A DNA stretch of 64,000 bases from Ascarosepion bandense (Eukaryota; Mollusca; Cephalopoda; Sepiida; Sepiidae): assembly GCA_037127315.1 (NCBI GenBank), contig JBBBDQ010001156.1:3072001-3136000 (forward strand), given 5' to 3'. The position numbers and the translations under genes are program-made. Under the pieces are notes generated by a model, which saw only the letters and a list, made by a program, of their open reading frames with translations, did not search any database and was not told the origin of the DNA. Below, piece after piece: positions 23,350 through 33,896 of the stretch. The stretch's first letter is position 1. The number at the start of each line of letters is the position of its first letter.

Positions 23350-23632
23350 GGAGGCACCTAGCAATAGTGTAATGGTTAGCAAGCTTGTCTCGCTTGAATC
23401 ATTACAATTGAGTAGTGAGTTCGATCCTCACTGGGTGTCCCTTACTTTCGGCCGTGAGTCATGTCCAAGCTATGCTTAGAAAATCACCTTCCTCCAGGTT
23501 TCGGCGTTAGGCGCAGGGCTAAAAAAAAAACAGTTTGTTACGGAAACAGCAAGAACGCTGCCCTACTCACCATCGGGTGTAACGGAAACGTTTATTATTA
23601 TTTAATTTAAAAGAAGTCATTAATTAAGCTAG
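23350..23632 (+). mobile_element. SINE family B, copy 2
   Basis: A-box region TAGTGTAATGGTTAGCAAGC and B-box region GTGAGTTCGATCCTCACT, then GGGTGTCCC and a body ending in an A-rich tract at about 23520, with a further GTTACGGAAAC segment to 23632. Same head as 11042-11215. Confidence 0.75.
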
Positions 23633-23635
23633 GCA

Positions 23636-23912
23636 TCGTCAATATAACAGATGTTATGTGTCAAGCATGACATAGACGGTTTGAGCATGTTGAGAGAATG
23701 GTCATAGAAAACTCAGTCAGAAATTGTGGTTTATTGAGGTCGATGGCGATAGAGGGTTAGGTAGACCACGTAAAACATGGAAACAGCTTATCAATGGCGA
23801 GTTAAGGAAATTGTTATTACAGGCATGCCTTACACAAAAGCGGGTGGCCTAAAATGCCATTAAGAAAACACGGTCCAATCCATGCTAGCATGGAAAGGGA
23901 CATTAAACGATG
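23636..23912 (+). pseudogene. LINE tail with cephalopod-type 3' end
   Basis: The plus strand reads HVERMVIENSVRNCGLL (about 23687-23737), followed in another frame by the G-R-x-R-K-T-W-K-Q-L-I-N segment (about 23762-23800), and ends CATGCTAGCATGGAAAGG...TTAAACGATGATGAT at 23881-23918. I recall this ending from octopus and squid genomic sequence; it is the main taxonomic hint in the window. Confidence 0.75.
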
Positions 23913-24250
23913 ATGATCAGCATCCTCATTTTGAAATAATACAGCCGGTGATAGCTGTCTGAGGTAGTTGTGTTGCCGAAAATAGTTATTTTTTCTGCCG
24001 GCTTTTGAAGTTTTGTTCGTGGGTTAACGAGACTTTGGTGTAACGTTTGGTTCAAGTTTAAATCGAATATTTGTAATCCTGTTTTACTCACGTGTAAATC
24101 TTTTATTTTTTCTTTTGACGTTTTCATAACTTCTTTAGATTTTGGTCTCTGTTCTTGACTCCATTGTGAAATGAACTTTTGTTTAGATTCCACTCTCGAG
24201 TATAAATATTTACTAGTTCTTTTTAGTGTACCTGGGAAGCGTTCTGACAT
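23903..24250 (-). CDS. Unrecognised 115-codon open frame
   Basis: A minus-strand ATG at 24250 begins MSERFPGTLKRTSKYLY; the frame is lysine- and serine-rich, with KSKEVMKTSKEKIKDLH in the middle, and no membrane segment or known motif. It sits between two plus-strand LINE tails. It may be chance or part of a retroelement; I assign no function. Confidence 0.2.
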   Translation of the reverse strand: MSERFPGTLKRTSKYLYSRVESKQKFISQWSQEQRPKSKEVMKTSKEKIKDLHVSKTGLQIFDLNLNQTLHQSLVNPRTKLQKPAEKITIFGNTTTSDSYHRLYYFKMRMLIIIV

Positions 24251-24254
24251 ACGA

Positions 24255-24795
24255 CGCTGACACTGAGGTCTGGGGACGCATTGGCATGGCTAAGGATATA
24301 TTTCAAAAGCAAACCACTGAAAGTCAAGAAAATCTCATTGGAAACAAGGAAATGAGTGATGTACTGCTATGTGATACCTGTCCTTCTGTATGGTAGCGAA
24401 TAATGGACGATCTCTTCCAGGATGAAGAGGCCCGAAGCAGTAAAAATGTGGTTCTACAGAAGAATGCTGAGGATACCATGGACCGAGCACATCAGCAACG
24501 GCGAGGTCTTAGAGGGGGATGAAAACTAGTTAAAAACTTATACATAACATCAGGAAGTGACAGCTGAGGTTCCTGTGACATTTTATGAGGAAGGAGGATT
24601 TGGAGAATCTGATACCCACAGGACGGATAGAGGTGAAGAAAAACAGCGGGAAGCAGCCCGAAATATATTTTATGGGCTTGGGCAAATGGATAAGAAGCGG
24701 GATATGGGAGATATACCAAGAGGAAAACGACAAGAGACAGGAACCAGTGGAAGTCCATCATCGCCTAAATCCTGAAAAGACACGGCACATGAAAT
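24255..24795 (+). pseudogene. RTE-like LINE reverse transcriptase C-terminal region
   Basis: The plus strand reads YCYVIPVLLYGSE-stop-WTISSRMKRPEAVKMW (about 24363-24455), FYRRMLRIPWTEHISNGEVL (24455-24512), then LRFLxHFMRKEDLENLIPTG-like text (24563-24625) and MGLGKWIRSGIWEI. This follows the Y-V-W-S-x-L-L-Y-G-x-E-x-W-T...R-R-M-L-x-I-P-W-T...L-E-N-L tail of an RTE-like LINE. One stop and several frame changes; 5' end missing. Confidence 0.8.
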
Positions 24796-25157
24796 AAAAG
24801 AATGTATTTATGTCTATTTTATTAACTCTAGTGTAAACTAGAGTCGAAAACGGTAAATATTGCTGTAGAAGCAATTAAGATTGTTATACATTATTGAATA
24901 ATGGCGGAAAACGAAAGGGGTGAAAGACAAGGATGCGTTTTCTCAACGGATTCATTTACACTGAAGTAATTGTAAGAGAACAAGATGGTCCGCTGGGATT
25001 TATTCTCAGTAAGCATAATATTAACCGCATAAGATACGCAGTGAGAGCGCTGAGACGACAAACACATAAAGAAAACCGCATTTTCTCGATATATATAGTC
25101 AAAGAAAACGGAAATTATAGTCAAAGAAAACGGAAATTTTAAGAAGAATTATATGGT

Positions 25158-25466
25158 CGGATGTGCGTTGGTGTAATGGATATCGGCTCGGAAGGAGAAA
25201 TCGGAGATCTGAGTTCAATTCCAGTTGAATTTCTTGCATTCACTTACGCACAAATACCATTGGGAAAAGTATTAATCCGTCTTTTCCCTCCAGCGATGGG
25301 TCAAATAACAAGAGAGATTGGGTTCTGTAGCCTTAGTTGGCAACCAGTCTACCGCAGAAAGCAACGGTAACCTACTGCAGGAAAATATTCTGGCCAGTTA
25401 CTCATGTCTCTTTCGAGACATGATCACCTAAGCGGGTATCATGTATGGCACTTAACTGACTGATAT
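25158..25466 (+). mobile_element. SINE family A, full-length monomer
   Basis: Complete from ATGTGCGTTGGTGTAATGG to the CTTAACTGACTGAT tail, with moderate divergence in the B-box (GAGTTCAATTCCA). Confidence 0.88.
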
Positions 25467-25794
25467 AATCGTTAGCAAGAAAAACAGCCGAGTATATGAG
25501 CTACAAATAAGAAGTGTCAAAAATTTCACCCTAAAACGCAGACGGTTGTACTGTATTAGAGAATAGAAGAAAAATATCAATAACCTGGCACTAAATAGAA
25601 AATAGCGACTACTCGGAATCAAGAAACCGAAACAGAGCTTTAAAAGCGATATATGTGATAGAAGGAACTGTTAGCATAGAACTTACGGTTACATCTGGTC
25701 ATCACTGATGATTTTTTTTGCCGCCAATGAAATTCTACGCTTAAAATCATAATCTCGGTATAACTGAGGAAAGTTCGTCTTGTATCGGAGGAAA

Positions 25795-26098
25795 GTTCGC
25801 CTTGTATCGCCGAGGTGGCGAGACAATACCAACAATATATCTGCTGAGTATCTACAGCACAATATCCGTGCTAAGGGATATTATTACAAATAAGACAAAC
25901 ACCAGAAAGCAGAACAAAAAATAGAAGAGAGGTTAAATCGTTAGAGTCGCAGAGAGCATAGTTTGATAATAATTCTCAAATGAAACTCGAAATTTAATGT
26001 TAACTGCTATTAGTAATTTTTTTATACATACCTCAGTCAACAAACTATTCTGTTTTCGAGAGCGCCAGAGGGCTGTTAGCTGCTCTACAATACCTCCC
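25795..26098 (-). mobile_element. Probable 3' LTR of a gypsy-type element
   Basis: On the minus strand the pol frame is followed by a purine run (GTAGGGAGG at about 26105-26097) and then TGTAGAGCAGCTAACAGC, the expected polypurine tract and LTR start. Its interior (25838-26075) matches 28786-29000 in direct orientation. The assumed end, GGCGATACA, is near 25798. Boundaries are inferred. Confidence 0.55.
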
Positions 26099-26790
26099 TA
26101 CTGAAATGTTTCGTCCTCTAGACGAGATATGTCCTTCTTTTTGGATCGATCTTAAGCGTTCGCGTAGCTTTTCTTTTTTGGCTTTCCTAAGCATCTTTTT
26201 TTGTATATCTAGCGGCATCGGTACATCGAACATGTCTTATATTACTTCCATGGGTTCTTTCCTACGCTGTTTAGTTGTGTCCCTTTTTATGTGGCTTACG
26301 TGCCTCCTAATTATCCATCTCGAATGCTTTATAAGATACATCATGTGATCAATTCTCTTGTCTATAACGCCTCTTCCTATGACTCTTTACCGACTTTGTA
26401 ACTTTTAAAACAAACTCTGTCCCCAGGGTAGAAACGTTTGCCTGTCGCACTTAGTTCTGTCGCACTTAGTTCTGTCACGCATACTTTTCTTTCTTGATTC
26501 GATTTTAGTTTATCGAAAACTGATTTGATTTTCCTTGCACATATCAATTCTGCAGGAGACATTCCTGCATCAGCATTTCCCTTTGGTGTGATACGGTAGA
26601 CAGATAATAAATTCTGAGATTACGCATTTTTTATTTTTATTCCTTCCGCCTTTTATTATTGCCCTTTTAAAAATGACTATATATCGTTCTACCAACCAGT
26701 TAGATATTGGATGGTAGGGCGCGGATGTTAAATGAGTCACTGTATGCACTTTGGAAAAGTTTTATACAATACCTGGATAGTTTCTCCAAA
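26045..26790 (-). pseudogene. Gypsy-type pol relic: integrase C-terminal half
   Basis: The minus strand reads LTSAPYHPISNWLVERYIV (about 26735-26680), the integrase A-P-Y-H-P-Q-x-N-G-x-x-E-R signature with its catalytic E. MSPAELICARKIKSVFDKL follows (26562-26505), then FYPGDRVCFKSYKVGKES (about 26433-26380) and, in a shifted frame, GVIDKRIDHMMYLIKHSRW (about 26345-26290), a GPY/F-like chromodomain-proximal module. The tail runs to SKTE-stop at 26045. Stops and frameshifts separate the pieces. A 15-bp duplication (TGTCGCACTTAGTTC, 26448-26477) adds in-frame residues. This is an old retroelement copy with no host role visible. Confidence 0.8.
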
Positions 26791-27420
26791 CGTAATTTCT
26801 CCAGGTCGCTTTAGTAGAATATAGTTTCTGTATTTTCGTGTTCTGAATCACCAAACTTAAGAATAAATGAATTTTTTATCGTTTGTCCAGGTTGAACTGT
26901 CTTTGACAAACTGCTCCCCAGACCTGCGAGAATAAGCATTAAATGTAACCTCCTCTTCAGGTCTAGATAAATGAAATTTCAAATTGATTTAAACACCGCA
27001 TTCTGCGAAAATGTATCTGGTTTTTCTGGGTTTGTTTCTTTTTTGGGAAAATTTCAAACATGTCATTTTCTTGCCGGTTTTGCGCTAATTCTTGTTGTTT
27101 AAAAAATTCAAGGAAGCATTCCTGGATTTCCTCAGTTTTAAAATTTCGTGTTGTTCCTGGCTGTCCGAGTTTTCGACGCCGAATTTGTTATTATAGATTT
27201 GCTTATTTGAAATTTCTGTAGCCAAAACTGTTGTATATAGATTTTGTTTGTTTATATTTTCGTCGTCAGTCTATTGTTTCCGGGGCAATTTTTTTAGATG
27301 TACTGGTTTTAGCATGTTAAAAACATCTTTGTGTTTGGCCACGACTATAAATAGTGAATTTTATTTGTTGCCAATCTATTGTGTCAGATTGCATTTTTCG
27401 AAACTTCGTAGCCAATCTGC
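26791..27420 (-). pseudogene. Possible upstream part of the gypsy relic
   Basis: The minus strand has broken open stretches such as EVTFNAYSRRSGEQFVKD (about 26950-26895), but no protease, reverse transcriptase or RNase H motif that I can confirm. At 27421 TGTATTGCCGAGGTGGC resembles the assumed LTR end at 25798, so an LTR boundary may lie there. Confidence 0.35.
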
Positions 27421-27803
27421 TGTATTGCCGAGGTGGCAGTACGATACTCAGATGTGTTGTGGGTATTGTTGCGTGTTAAGTCTAACCAAAGAAAAAATGA
27501 TTGGTCAAAACTCCGAGATAAATCACAGACAAATATTTAATTTACAAAACACACCAAATAAAATATTTACAAATATACATTTCAAATATACATTCAAAAC
27601 AAAAAACATAGTTTACTACTGGCGAGTGTTACGAGGAGAGAAGAGAAAGGTAAAGTGTCACATATCTTTACCCAGTTAAGTTGGCGAAGAAGTTAAGTGC
27701 TATACCTTTTTGGAAATCCTTAAATGAGTATATAAAGAATAATTATTAGTTTGGTCAATGAATGAGTCAAAAATATGTATTTACCCGTATAGTTCCAGGA
27801 GAT

Positions 27804-28020
27804 TCTCTTTCAGGTTTTAGTTAGTCGGCAACTTCTTATGGATTCTTTCGGCTGGATATAAATCCTTGAATCAAAGCCGGAGTTAATAATGTCAGCAAAT
27901 CCTAGTAACAACTCTTTCAGAATTTAGTCAGTCGACGACTTTTTTATGAGATTCTTTCGGCTGGATATAAATCCTTGAATCAAAGCCGGAGTTGATAACG
28001 TCAGCACATCCTGTTAACAA
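27804..28020 (+). repeat. Tandem duplication, ~108 bp x 2
   Basis: Two consecutive copies from CTCTTTCAG to AACAA, sharing ATTCTTTCGGCTGGATATAA and CCTTGAATCAAAGCCGGAG. They differ at about ten positions. No coding content recognised. Confidence 0.9.
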
Positions 28021-28234
28021 CTAAATGATCTTGTTTTATAGAGGCTAACACTTAATTTGAATATTTCTAGAAATTTTCAAATTCTCTCGAATTTACTTGA
28101 ATTTTCTCGATGATTCTAGTACCTTCCAAACGTTCTATTTTTAATTTCCTTATTTTTACGACTACTTCATGAATTAAAACTTTTTTCGAATAACAAGTAG
28201 GACTCAATAGAATCCCTTACTACAACCTTTTAGA

Positions 28235-28274
<40 letters not shown>

Positions 28275-28275
28275 T
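28235..28275 (+). repeat. (ATT)n microsatellite
   Basis: Thirteen perfect ATT units. Confidence 0.97.
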
Positions 28276-28299
28276 TATATAAAGGCATCCTCGTAACAG

Positions 28300-28781
28300 T
28301 GTTATATATCGCCGTACGACGACAAAATAATGAGAACACGCATATATAAAAATATAAGGTTATATTTTTATTCTTGACGACGAACCCGTGTGGAACAGAG
28401 AATGGGAGGGTGAGAGCGCACATAGAATGGGTCGACGGGAGTGTAGTTTTTTTGCCTGTGGTGTTCCTCTGCTTCCACTGGCCGTTCTCTGCTGGCGAAT
28501 CCGTGTGTCGAGGTCTTTTTATAGTCTTGTAGAACCGGGACTTTCCTTCCGGTTTTGCCTCGCCCACGCAACGCCCACGTAATGCCAAGAGACACCTGTT
28601 CTGTTTGCCTCCGTAGTCATTTCCGCCGCTGTCGGAAATAAGGTCAAACGACATCCGCTCTAGGCCCCGACAGGATGTATTTCTCAAACACCTGTCTTGT
28701 CGTTCGCCGACCCCTTCACCGACGGGAAACACCATCGCTTGCATCAACCTTCCTCGGGTGGGGCCAGATTGTTATATTACA
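28300..28781 (-). mobile_element. Solo LTR, copy 1, with 4-bp target duplication
   Basis: Runs TGTTATATATC...TTATATTACA on the plus strand and is flanked by ACAG on both sides (28296-28299 and 28782-28785). A homologous LTR lies at 31225-31652. The minus strand carries CTATAAAAAGACC (about 28529-28516), a TATA-box-like site, then an AATAAAAATATAACC polyadenylation-like site (about 28374-28358), so transcription is probably minus-strand. No internal coding region adjoins it, hence solo. It is inserted inside another LTR-like sequence that continues at 28786. Confidence 0.85.
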
Positions 28782-28785
28782 ACAG

Positions 28786-29000
28786 TATCTACAGCACAAT
28801 ATCGGTGCTAAGGGATATTAATACAAGTAAGACAAACACCTGAAGACAGAAAAACAAATAGTAGGAGGAAATATTAAGTTGTTAATGTCGCAGAGATATC
28901 AGTCGTATAGTAATCCGAATCTAACGCTGACTGTTATTAGTCTTTATTTTTATAGAGACCTCGGTCTACTGACAGTTCTAACTTTGAGAGAGCCAGGAAA
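28786..29000 (-). mobile_element. LTR-like fragment matching 25838-26075
   Basis: Shares TATCTACAGCACAATATC, TGCTAAGGGATATTA and AAGACAAACACC with 25838 onward, in direct orientation. It may be the 5' LTR of the gypsy relic or an independent truncated copy. The solo LTR at 28300-28781 interrupts its left side and a LINE begins at its right. Confidence 0.6.
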
Positions 29001-29892
29001 TCATTTACAGAAAAAGCACGAGAAAGATACATGACAGCGGTGGAAAAGTGACTGAAGATGCGAGGTTAGAATCAATAACATTGCAGATTTTTATAGAGTC
29101 TTGGAACACATTAACCGCAAAAAGCGAAAGGAACACTGTATATAGCAGAAGCACAAGGCCAGGTATCGCTGCAATATTCAACACATTGTCGAATAGCCGA
29201 TTTATAAATATGTAAGAGGGATTCTAGCGAGTAAAATCGTCTATTATGTCAAAGAGAATCAACTTTTCTAGCAGATGTAGCAAGTGATTCAATATAATCT
29301 TTTCACTTTATATCGAAGGAAAATTTTTGCCCTATAAAACGCAATGAATCCCTCTCCTGGAGAATAGCATCAGCCATTTTGATGGAAGGTAAAAAGGGTT
29401 CTCTCAAACGACTAAGCGAGAAAATATTCGTTTGGGATACGTAAAATTAAAAAGCCATTTCTCACTCTAGTTAACAACAGAATATATATCATTCATGAGA
29501 TCAGCTGTCAATTTCACGTTATCAAACCGATGAATCTTAATATTTAAACTGGAATAGATGGTTGTGTCATCGGCCAAGACACCAAGTTCAAAACTGATGA
29601 CATCAGAAAGATAGTTAATGAAAATTAGAAACAACGTAAATTTAAAGAGTCCCGAGGGTGCAAGCTTTAATAAAAAAAAATCCGTTCACGACAACTTTCA
29701 TTTCACGATTTGATAAGAAAGTCTGAAACAATAACATTGTGAACAAGGCCATTTTGCAAAAGCCTGTCAAATACCTTCAAGATATTTGAAACAGGAGCTC
29801 GAACTTAGCTATTCTTATTTAAAGCTCGAGAGAAGCCAGTTAAAGCATTAAAGCAGAGCCTTATTGAAATCAACTTGCTGAAATGCATGCAC
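29000..29892 (-). pseudogene. CR1-like LINE reverse transcriptase fragment
   Basis: The minus strand reads FLSNREMKVVVNG (about 29722-29684), then LIFINYLSDVISFELGVLAD followed by DTTIYSSL (about 29630-29540) with the catalytic A-D-D. SEKWLFNFT follows (about 29470), then LLHIYKSAIRQCVEYCSDTW (about 29215-29155) and an LSHRCHVS-like piece near 29060-29040. This is palm to C-terminus of the CR1-type enzyme in correct order. Several stops; no N-terminus. The left edge meets the LTR-like fragment. Confidence 0.85.
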
Positions 29893-30190
29893 GTCTGCAA
29901 AAAAATGAGACCTGAATTGGTGAATCAACGTGGTCCAATTCTGCTCCATGATAATGCGCGTCCTCATGTTGCAAGAATGGCGTTGTAAAAATTCACGGAC
30001 TTGGAATAAGAAAGTTTACCACATCCTACCTCGTCTCCTGATATTTCACCCACTCATTATTTTTTAAGCACTTAATCACATTTTTAAATGGTAAACTTTT
30101 AGGTCCAAAATCAGTGGTGGAATCAGCTTTCTAATAATTTGTTTCATCTCAGCCACTAACTTTTTATCGACAACGTATATCTAATCTCGT
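29893..30190 (+). pseudogene. Mariner-like transposase C-terminal fragment
   Basis: The plus strand reads LQKMRPELVNQRGPILLHDN (29896-29955), then ARPHVARMAL-stop-KFTDLE, HPTSSPDISPTHYFL and a broken tail. The HDN-A-R-P-H block holds the second catalytic D; S-P-D-x-x-P-x-D is degraded to SPDISPTHY. It is the same family as the minus-strand fragment at 53150-53400 (shared ARMAL-x-KFTDLG). The N-terminal half is missing. Confidence 0.85.
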
Positions 30191-30383
30191 CGGTTGATAG
30201 CTGAGAAGCACAGATGCCCAAGGCTCGTATTTGGACTAATTGCAACATTTCTACAGATAATTTTTCAAGAAGAAAATTATTCTTCTGAAATTAACCATTG
30301 TTCTTGTAACAATCTAATAATTTGCCAAGAATGGTTTGAAGGTTACAATTTTAAATAGAAAGTTTATAATTATTTCGAGCAAA

Positions 30384-30668
30384 AAACAAAGTGAGAAGAT
30401 TGGAAAAGAGAAAGCCGAAAACCACATCCTAAACAGGGAACAAGGGATGAGCCTCTTAACCTGTTCAATAGACAATTGGGGGAGTGTGAACCGGGCGATA
30501 GATAGATCTATCTACTCCAATTGAAAAAAAAAACAAAGTGAGAAGATTGGAAAAGAGAAAGCCGGAAACCACATCCTCAACAGGGAACAAGGGATGAGCC
30601 TCTTAACCTGTTCAATAGACGTGCGTGGAGTGTGAACCGGGCGATAGATAGATCTATCTACTCCAATT
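30384..30668 (+). repeat. Recent tandem duplication, ~147 bp x 2
   Basis: Units 30384-30522 and 30531-30668, from AAACAAAGTGAGAAGATTGG to ATCTATCTACTCCAATT, differ at only a few positions (for example GACAATTGGGGG versus GACGTGCGTGG). Not recognised as a known family. Confidence 0.93.
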
Positions 30669-30879
30669 ATATATACCAAAAATACAGTACAATACGTTTC
30701 AAACAATTAACAAGACAAAACTTATTCTCAAAATAGTGGAAGAAAATCACTCTGAATATTAACCTGCTTTAAGTACATACTGGTAGACTCTTTTAGGCTA
30801 TGAGCCAGTCCATCGATAAGAATGCTAAAGGGGTGCTAGCCACTCTACAACAAGAACAAATAGAGTAAAAAAAAGCATG

Positions 30880-31090
30880 TTTATCAGATTTATTAGAAAA
30901 ATTAATAGGGAAATCCACTATTTGACTAAGATACTGAGCAAGGGAAAGATTCAAACTGCGATTCACTGATCTGTGGAACAGACTTCTAAAGAGATATTTC
31001 CCCGATGACTATAATCTAAACATTTTCAAGAGTTATTAATTATTATTTTATCCTATCCATATAAAGCAACTCTTAATGTAACACTTAATC
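30880..31090 (+). pseudogene. LINE reverse transcriptase tail
   Basis: The plus strand reads ARERFKLRFTDLWNRLLKRY then FPDDYNLNIFKS (30939-31033), an open stretch fitting the LINE ending R-x-x-x-L-W-N-x-L-P...Y-N-x-x-x-F-K. Confidence 0.7.
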
Positions 31091-31224
31091 TTGTACAGGG
31101 TGAAGATTACTGTAAAAAAAAAAAAAAGAAAGGTTAAATTTTAATTATTACTGTATAAAAAATCTGATGAGTAACAGGTGTGGCATTAAGCTTAGATACG
31201 TATGGATTAGCCATGGAGTTTATG

Positions 31225-31652
31225 TGTTGTATACCAATAAACAACAAACACGCATATATATAAAAATATGAGTTATATTTTTATTAATGACGATGAACCG
31301 TGTAGCCTAGGGAACAGAGTGTGAGAGAGCGCGCCTCTAAGGGGTTGACGGGGGAGTGTCGTCGTATCTGTTGCTCCTCTGGTCTGGTCTGGCTCTCTCG
31401 TCTGCCTCTGTCTCTCTGTCTGAAATCCGTGCGCCGTGGTCTTTTTATAATCTCCAAACCGGGACTTCCGGATTTTGCCTCGCCCACGCACGCTCACGTA
31501 ATTCTCAGAGACACCTGTTCTGTCTGCCTCTTGTAGCCATTTCCGCTACTGCCGGAAATAAGGTCAAACAAACATCCGTTCCTTTCAACGACCGGAAAAC
31601 ACCCCCGCTTGCATCAGCCTTTCCTCGGGTGGGACCAGATTATTATATTACA
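31225..31652 (-). mobile_element. Solo LTR, copy 2, with 4-bp target duplication
   Basis: Homologue of 28300-28781, flanked by TATG on both sides (31221-31224 and 31653-31656). The minus strand has TTATAAAAAGACC (about 31452-31438) and an AATAAAAATATAAC site near 31283. Frames across it on both strands are open by composition only. Confidence 0.88.
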
Positions 31653-31851
31653 TATGAATCTGTTGGCATATTTTTAACGATTAAGTGTTAACTATAGGTT
31701 TTTAGTTAATATAAGTTCTGATGTCTTCTATTAACTAAAAATTTCATCAGAAAATTAACACATCACTCAATACGTCCCGGGCCTGAAATATAGATGGCGC
31801 TTTTAATAAAAAATCCATACGATTTTTATAAAGTACCAACCTTCAATGTGG

Positions 31852-32171
31852 ATATGCGTTGTGGTGCAGTGGATATCGGCTCGGAACGAGAAATCAGGAA
31901 GCCAAGTTCGAATTCCAGTCGTATTTCTTGCATTCACTTACGCGCAAATACCCTTGGGAAATGTATTAACCCGTCTCTTCCTTCCAGTTATGGGTTAAAT
32001 AACAGGACAGATTGGGTTCTGTAGCTTTGGTCGGCAACCGGTCTACCGCAGAAAACAATGGCAACCTACAGCGGGATAATCTTCTGCCCAGTCAGTCATG
32101 TCTCTTTCGAGACATGATCGCCCAAAGCATGTTTTACGTATGGCACTTAAGCACTTAACTGACTGACTAAC
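31852..32171 (+). mobile_element. SINE family A, full-length monomer
   Basis: Head ATATGCGTTGTGGTGCAGTG through the B-box AAGTTCGAATTCCAGT to the GACTGACTAA tail, with a small tail duplication (CACTTAAGCACTTAA). Confidence 0.9.
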
Positions 32172-32229
32172 CTTCAAACAGCATGCGACAAAATTTGATC
32201 CCAACTGGATTATTAATTTACAAATTATA

Positions 32230-32740
32230 GTTATTTAAGTGAAGCTGTCGTTGCAAATTTTCAAAACAATGGAAAGATTTAATTGCTTTCTGAGGGGAAA
32301 AATTACTGTTCAAGCAAAGCAATGGTTTGATAATTGTTATTCGGACTCTGCTCCGTCGGAAACAACGGCTGACTTCAAACGCGATTGTACAGATTCTGCT
32401 GAAAGGTCTTATCACTCAAAATCGGCATTTGTCCCGGAAAACAACAAAAAATCCCCACATTCGTTTTGGCCCATCTTAAATTGAAGTTTCATAAGATATC
32501 AGAGGAGTTGAACATGTATTGTATTCACTATTTTGCATGAACATTCGACAATGAGAAAGCTGTGTTCAAAATGTAGGGACGCGTTTGCTCACAGTCGATC
32601 AAAAGCACCAACGCGTCAAAGATTCACGGCGTTGTTTGCAACTGTTTCCACGCAACAAGGAATTTTTGCATAAATATGTGACAATGGATAAAACATGGAT
32701 CCACCACTTCACTCCGGAGTCAAATCAGAAGTCAGCCGAC
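32230..32740 (+). pseudogene. Mariner transposase N-terminal half
   Basis: The plus strand reads NCFLRGKITVQAKQWFDNCY then SDSAPSETTADFKRDCTD (32282-32390), the mariner helix-turn-helix region; KISEELNMYCIH (about 32495-32530) and NEKAVFKM (about 32550-32575); then LLTVDQKHQRVKDSRRCLQL and FVTMD-like KYVTMDKTWIHHFTPES (32585-32720), which holds the first catalytic D. It ends abruptly after NQKSAD. Frameshifts and two stops; the C-terminal half is absent. Confidence 0.88.
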
Positions 32741-33177
32741 ATAATGATAAACGCAGAGATAAAGTAGAAAACTACTAAATAAACAGACATCTAAAACAAA
32801 CATTTAAAATTTGTGGTTTCAAAAGTTATCTCGGACCTTACGTATGAAAACGATTTTACGGCATTCCCACCATGGCAAAAAAAAATGTCAGATTTCCGGT
32901 GAATTTCGTCTAAAGACGTCGGCCTGGGAATTCTCTTAGATATTTAATCGTTAGGATGAACCTCCTATATTCCAGTCTCGGTATGTTTTGGAAATAGATC
33001 AATCAGATAATAGATAAACAAATCCCTTTCAAGTTAATTTATAGCCAACTTGAACAGATATCGAGCATTTTTCACACTCTCTTCGTCTTTCCCTCTACCT
33101 ATCTATATCTATCGCACTCTGTCTCACTACCTCTCTAGCTGTCTTTTTATCTAGAATTCCCTATCTCTTTTAGTGTA
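32741..33177. other. No recognisable feature
   Basis: Unassigned AT-rich sequence, with a TATCTATC-like pyrimidine stretch at 33080-33150. Confidence 0.4.
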
Positions 33178-33892
33178 CTAGCAGTATAGAATGGCGCTGC
33201 TCGGGTTTAATGAAAGCTTTAAAACTAATCCATGGTCCTGGAGCTCAGACTCTTTGGACGTTGGCACGGAAGGCTAAAAAGCAATAGTTGTTTCCAGTTA
33301 AAGCAAAACCGTAGACTGAAAGAAAAATGAATGGATGTAAGTCAAATTTTGATTTCCTGGTATCGATATCAAATAAGTTTTCTTCGACGTAAACTGAATT
33401 TTGAAGGCTAAATAAGTCTTCTGAGTAAATGGTATCATGGCTGAGACTAAGAACTACAATTATACCTACTTAGAGCCAAACCCGAAGCAAAAACTAAAAT
33501 AAAAGGGCTGAAAAATACAGACATACAGACAGATAAACAGACACACACACAAACATCTTGCCTTTTATATATATATTTTATCGATTTTCTGCACTATTGT
33601 AAGAACTGCAACCTTGAAACTTCTGAATATCGTTTCTTATGTCTTTTCTATGAGCGTATCAAATTTGATTAAAATCGTACCACTCCTTCTATAACCCGAT
33701 TTTTTCGATTTTCGATATTTATCGGGGGTATCTCGACACAAACTCTAGCTAAGAACACTCGCAGACGCTTATAGTACAACTGTGTAAATTTTCAAAAAAA
33801 TCGGTTTAGCCGTTTCGGAGTCTATAGGTAACGGACACACAGACATACACATAGACAAAGTTCTATTTATAAATAAGTTTAGATATGATTAA
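33178..33892 (+). repeat. RL1 dispersed repeat, copy 2, with 217-bp internal insertion
   Basis: Closely matches 2554-3062 from ACTAGCAGTATAGAATGGCG onward, but between GGTATCGATATC and TTTTCTGCACTATTG it contains 33371-33587. That insert ends in its own CAGACATACAGACAGATAAA run and a (TA)n, so it resembles the end of a related element. The SINE at 33897 follows immediately. Confidence 0.8.
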
Positions 33893-33896
33893 AAGA

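Noticed and set aside
28220..28747. 175-codon minus-strand frame and overlapping frames in 28.3-28.8 kb
   Set aside because: It lies in a solo LTR and an (ATT)n tract. The homologous LTR at 31225 does not preserve the frame.
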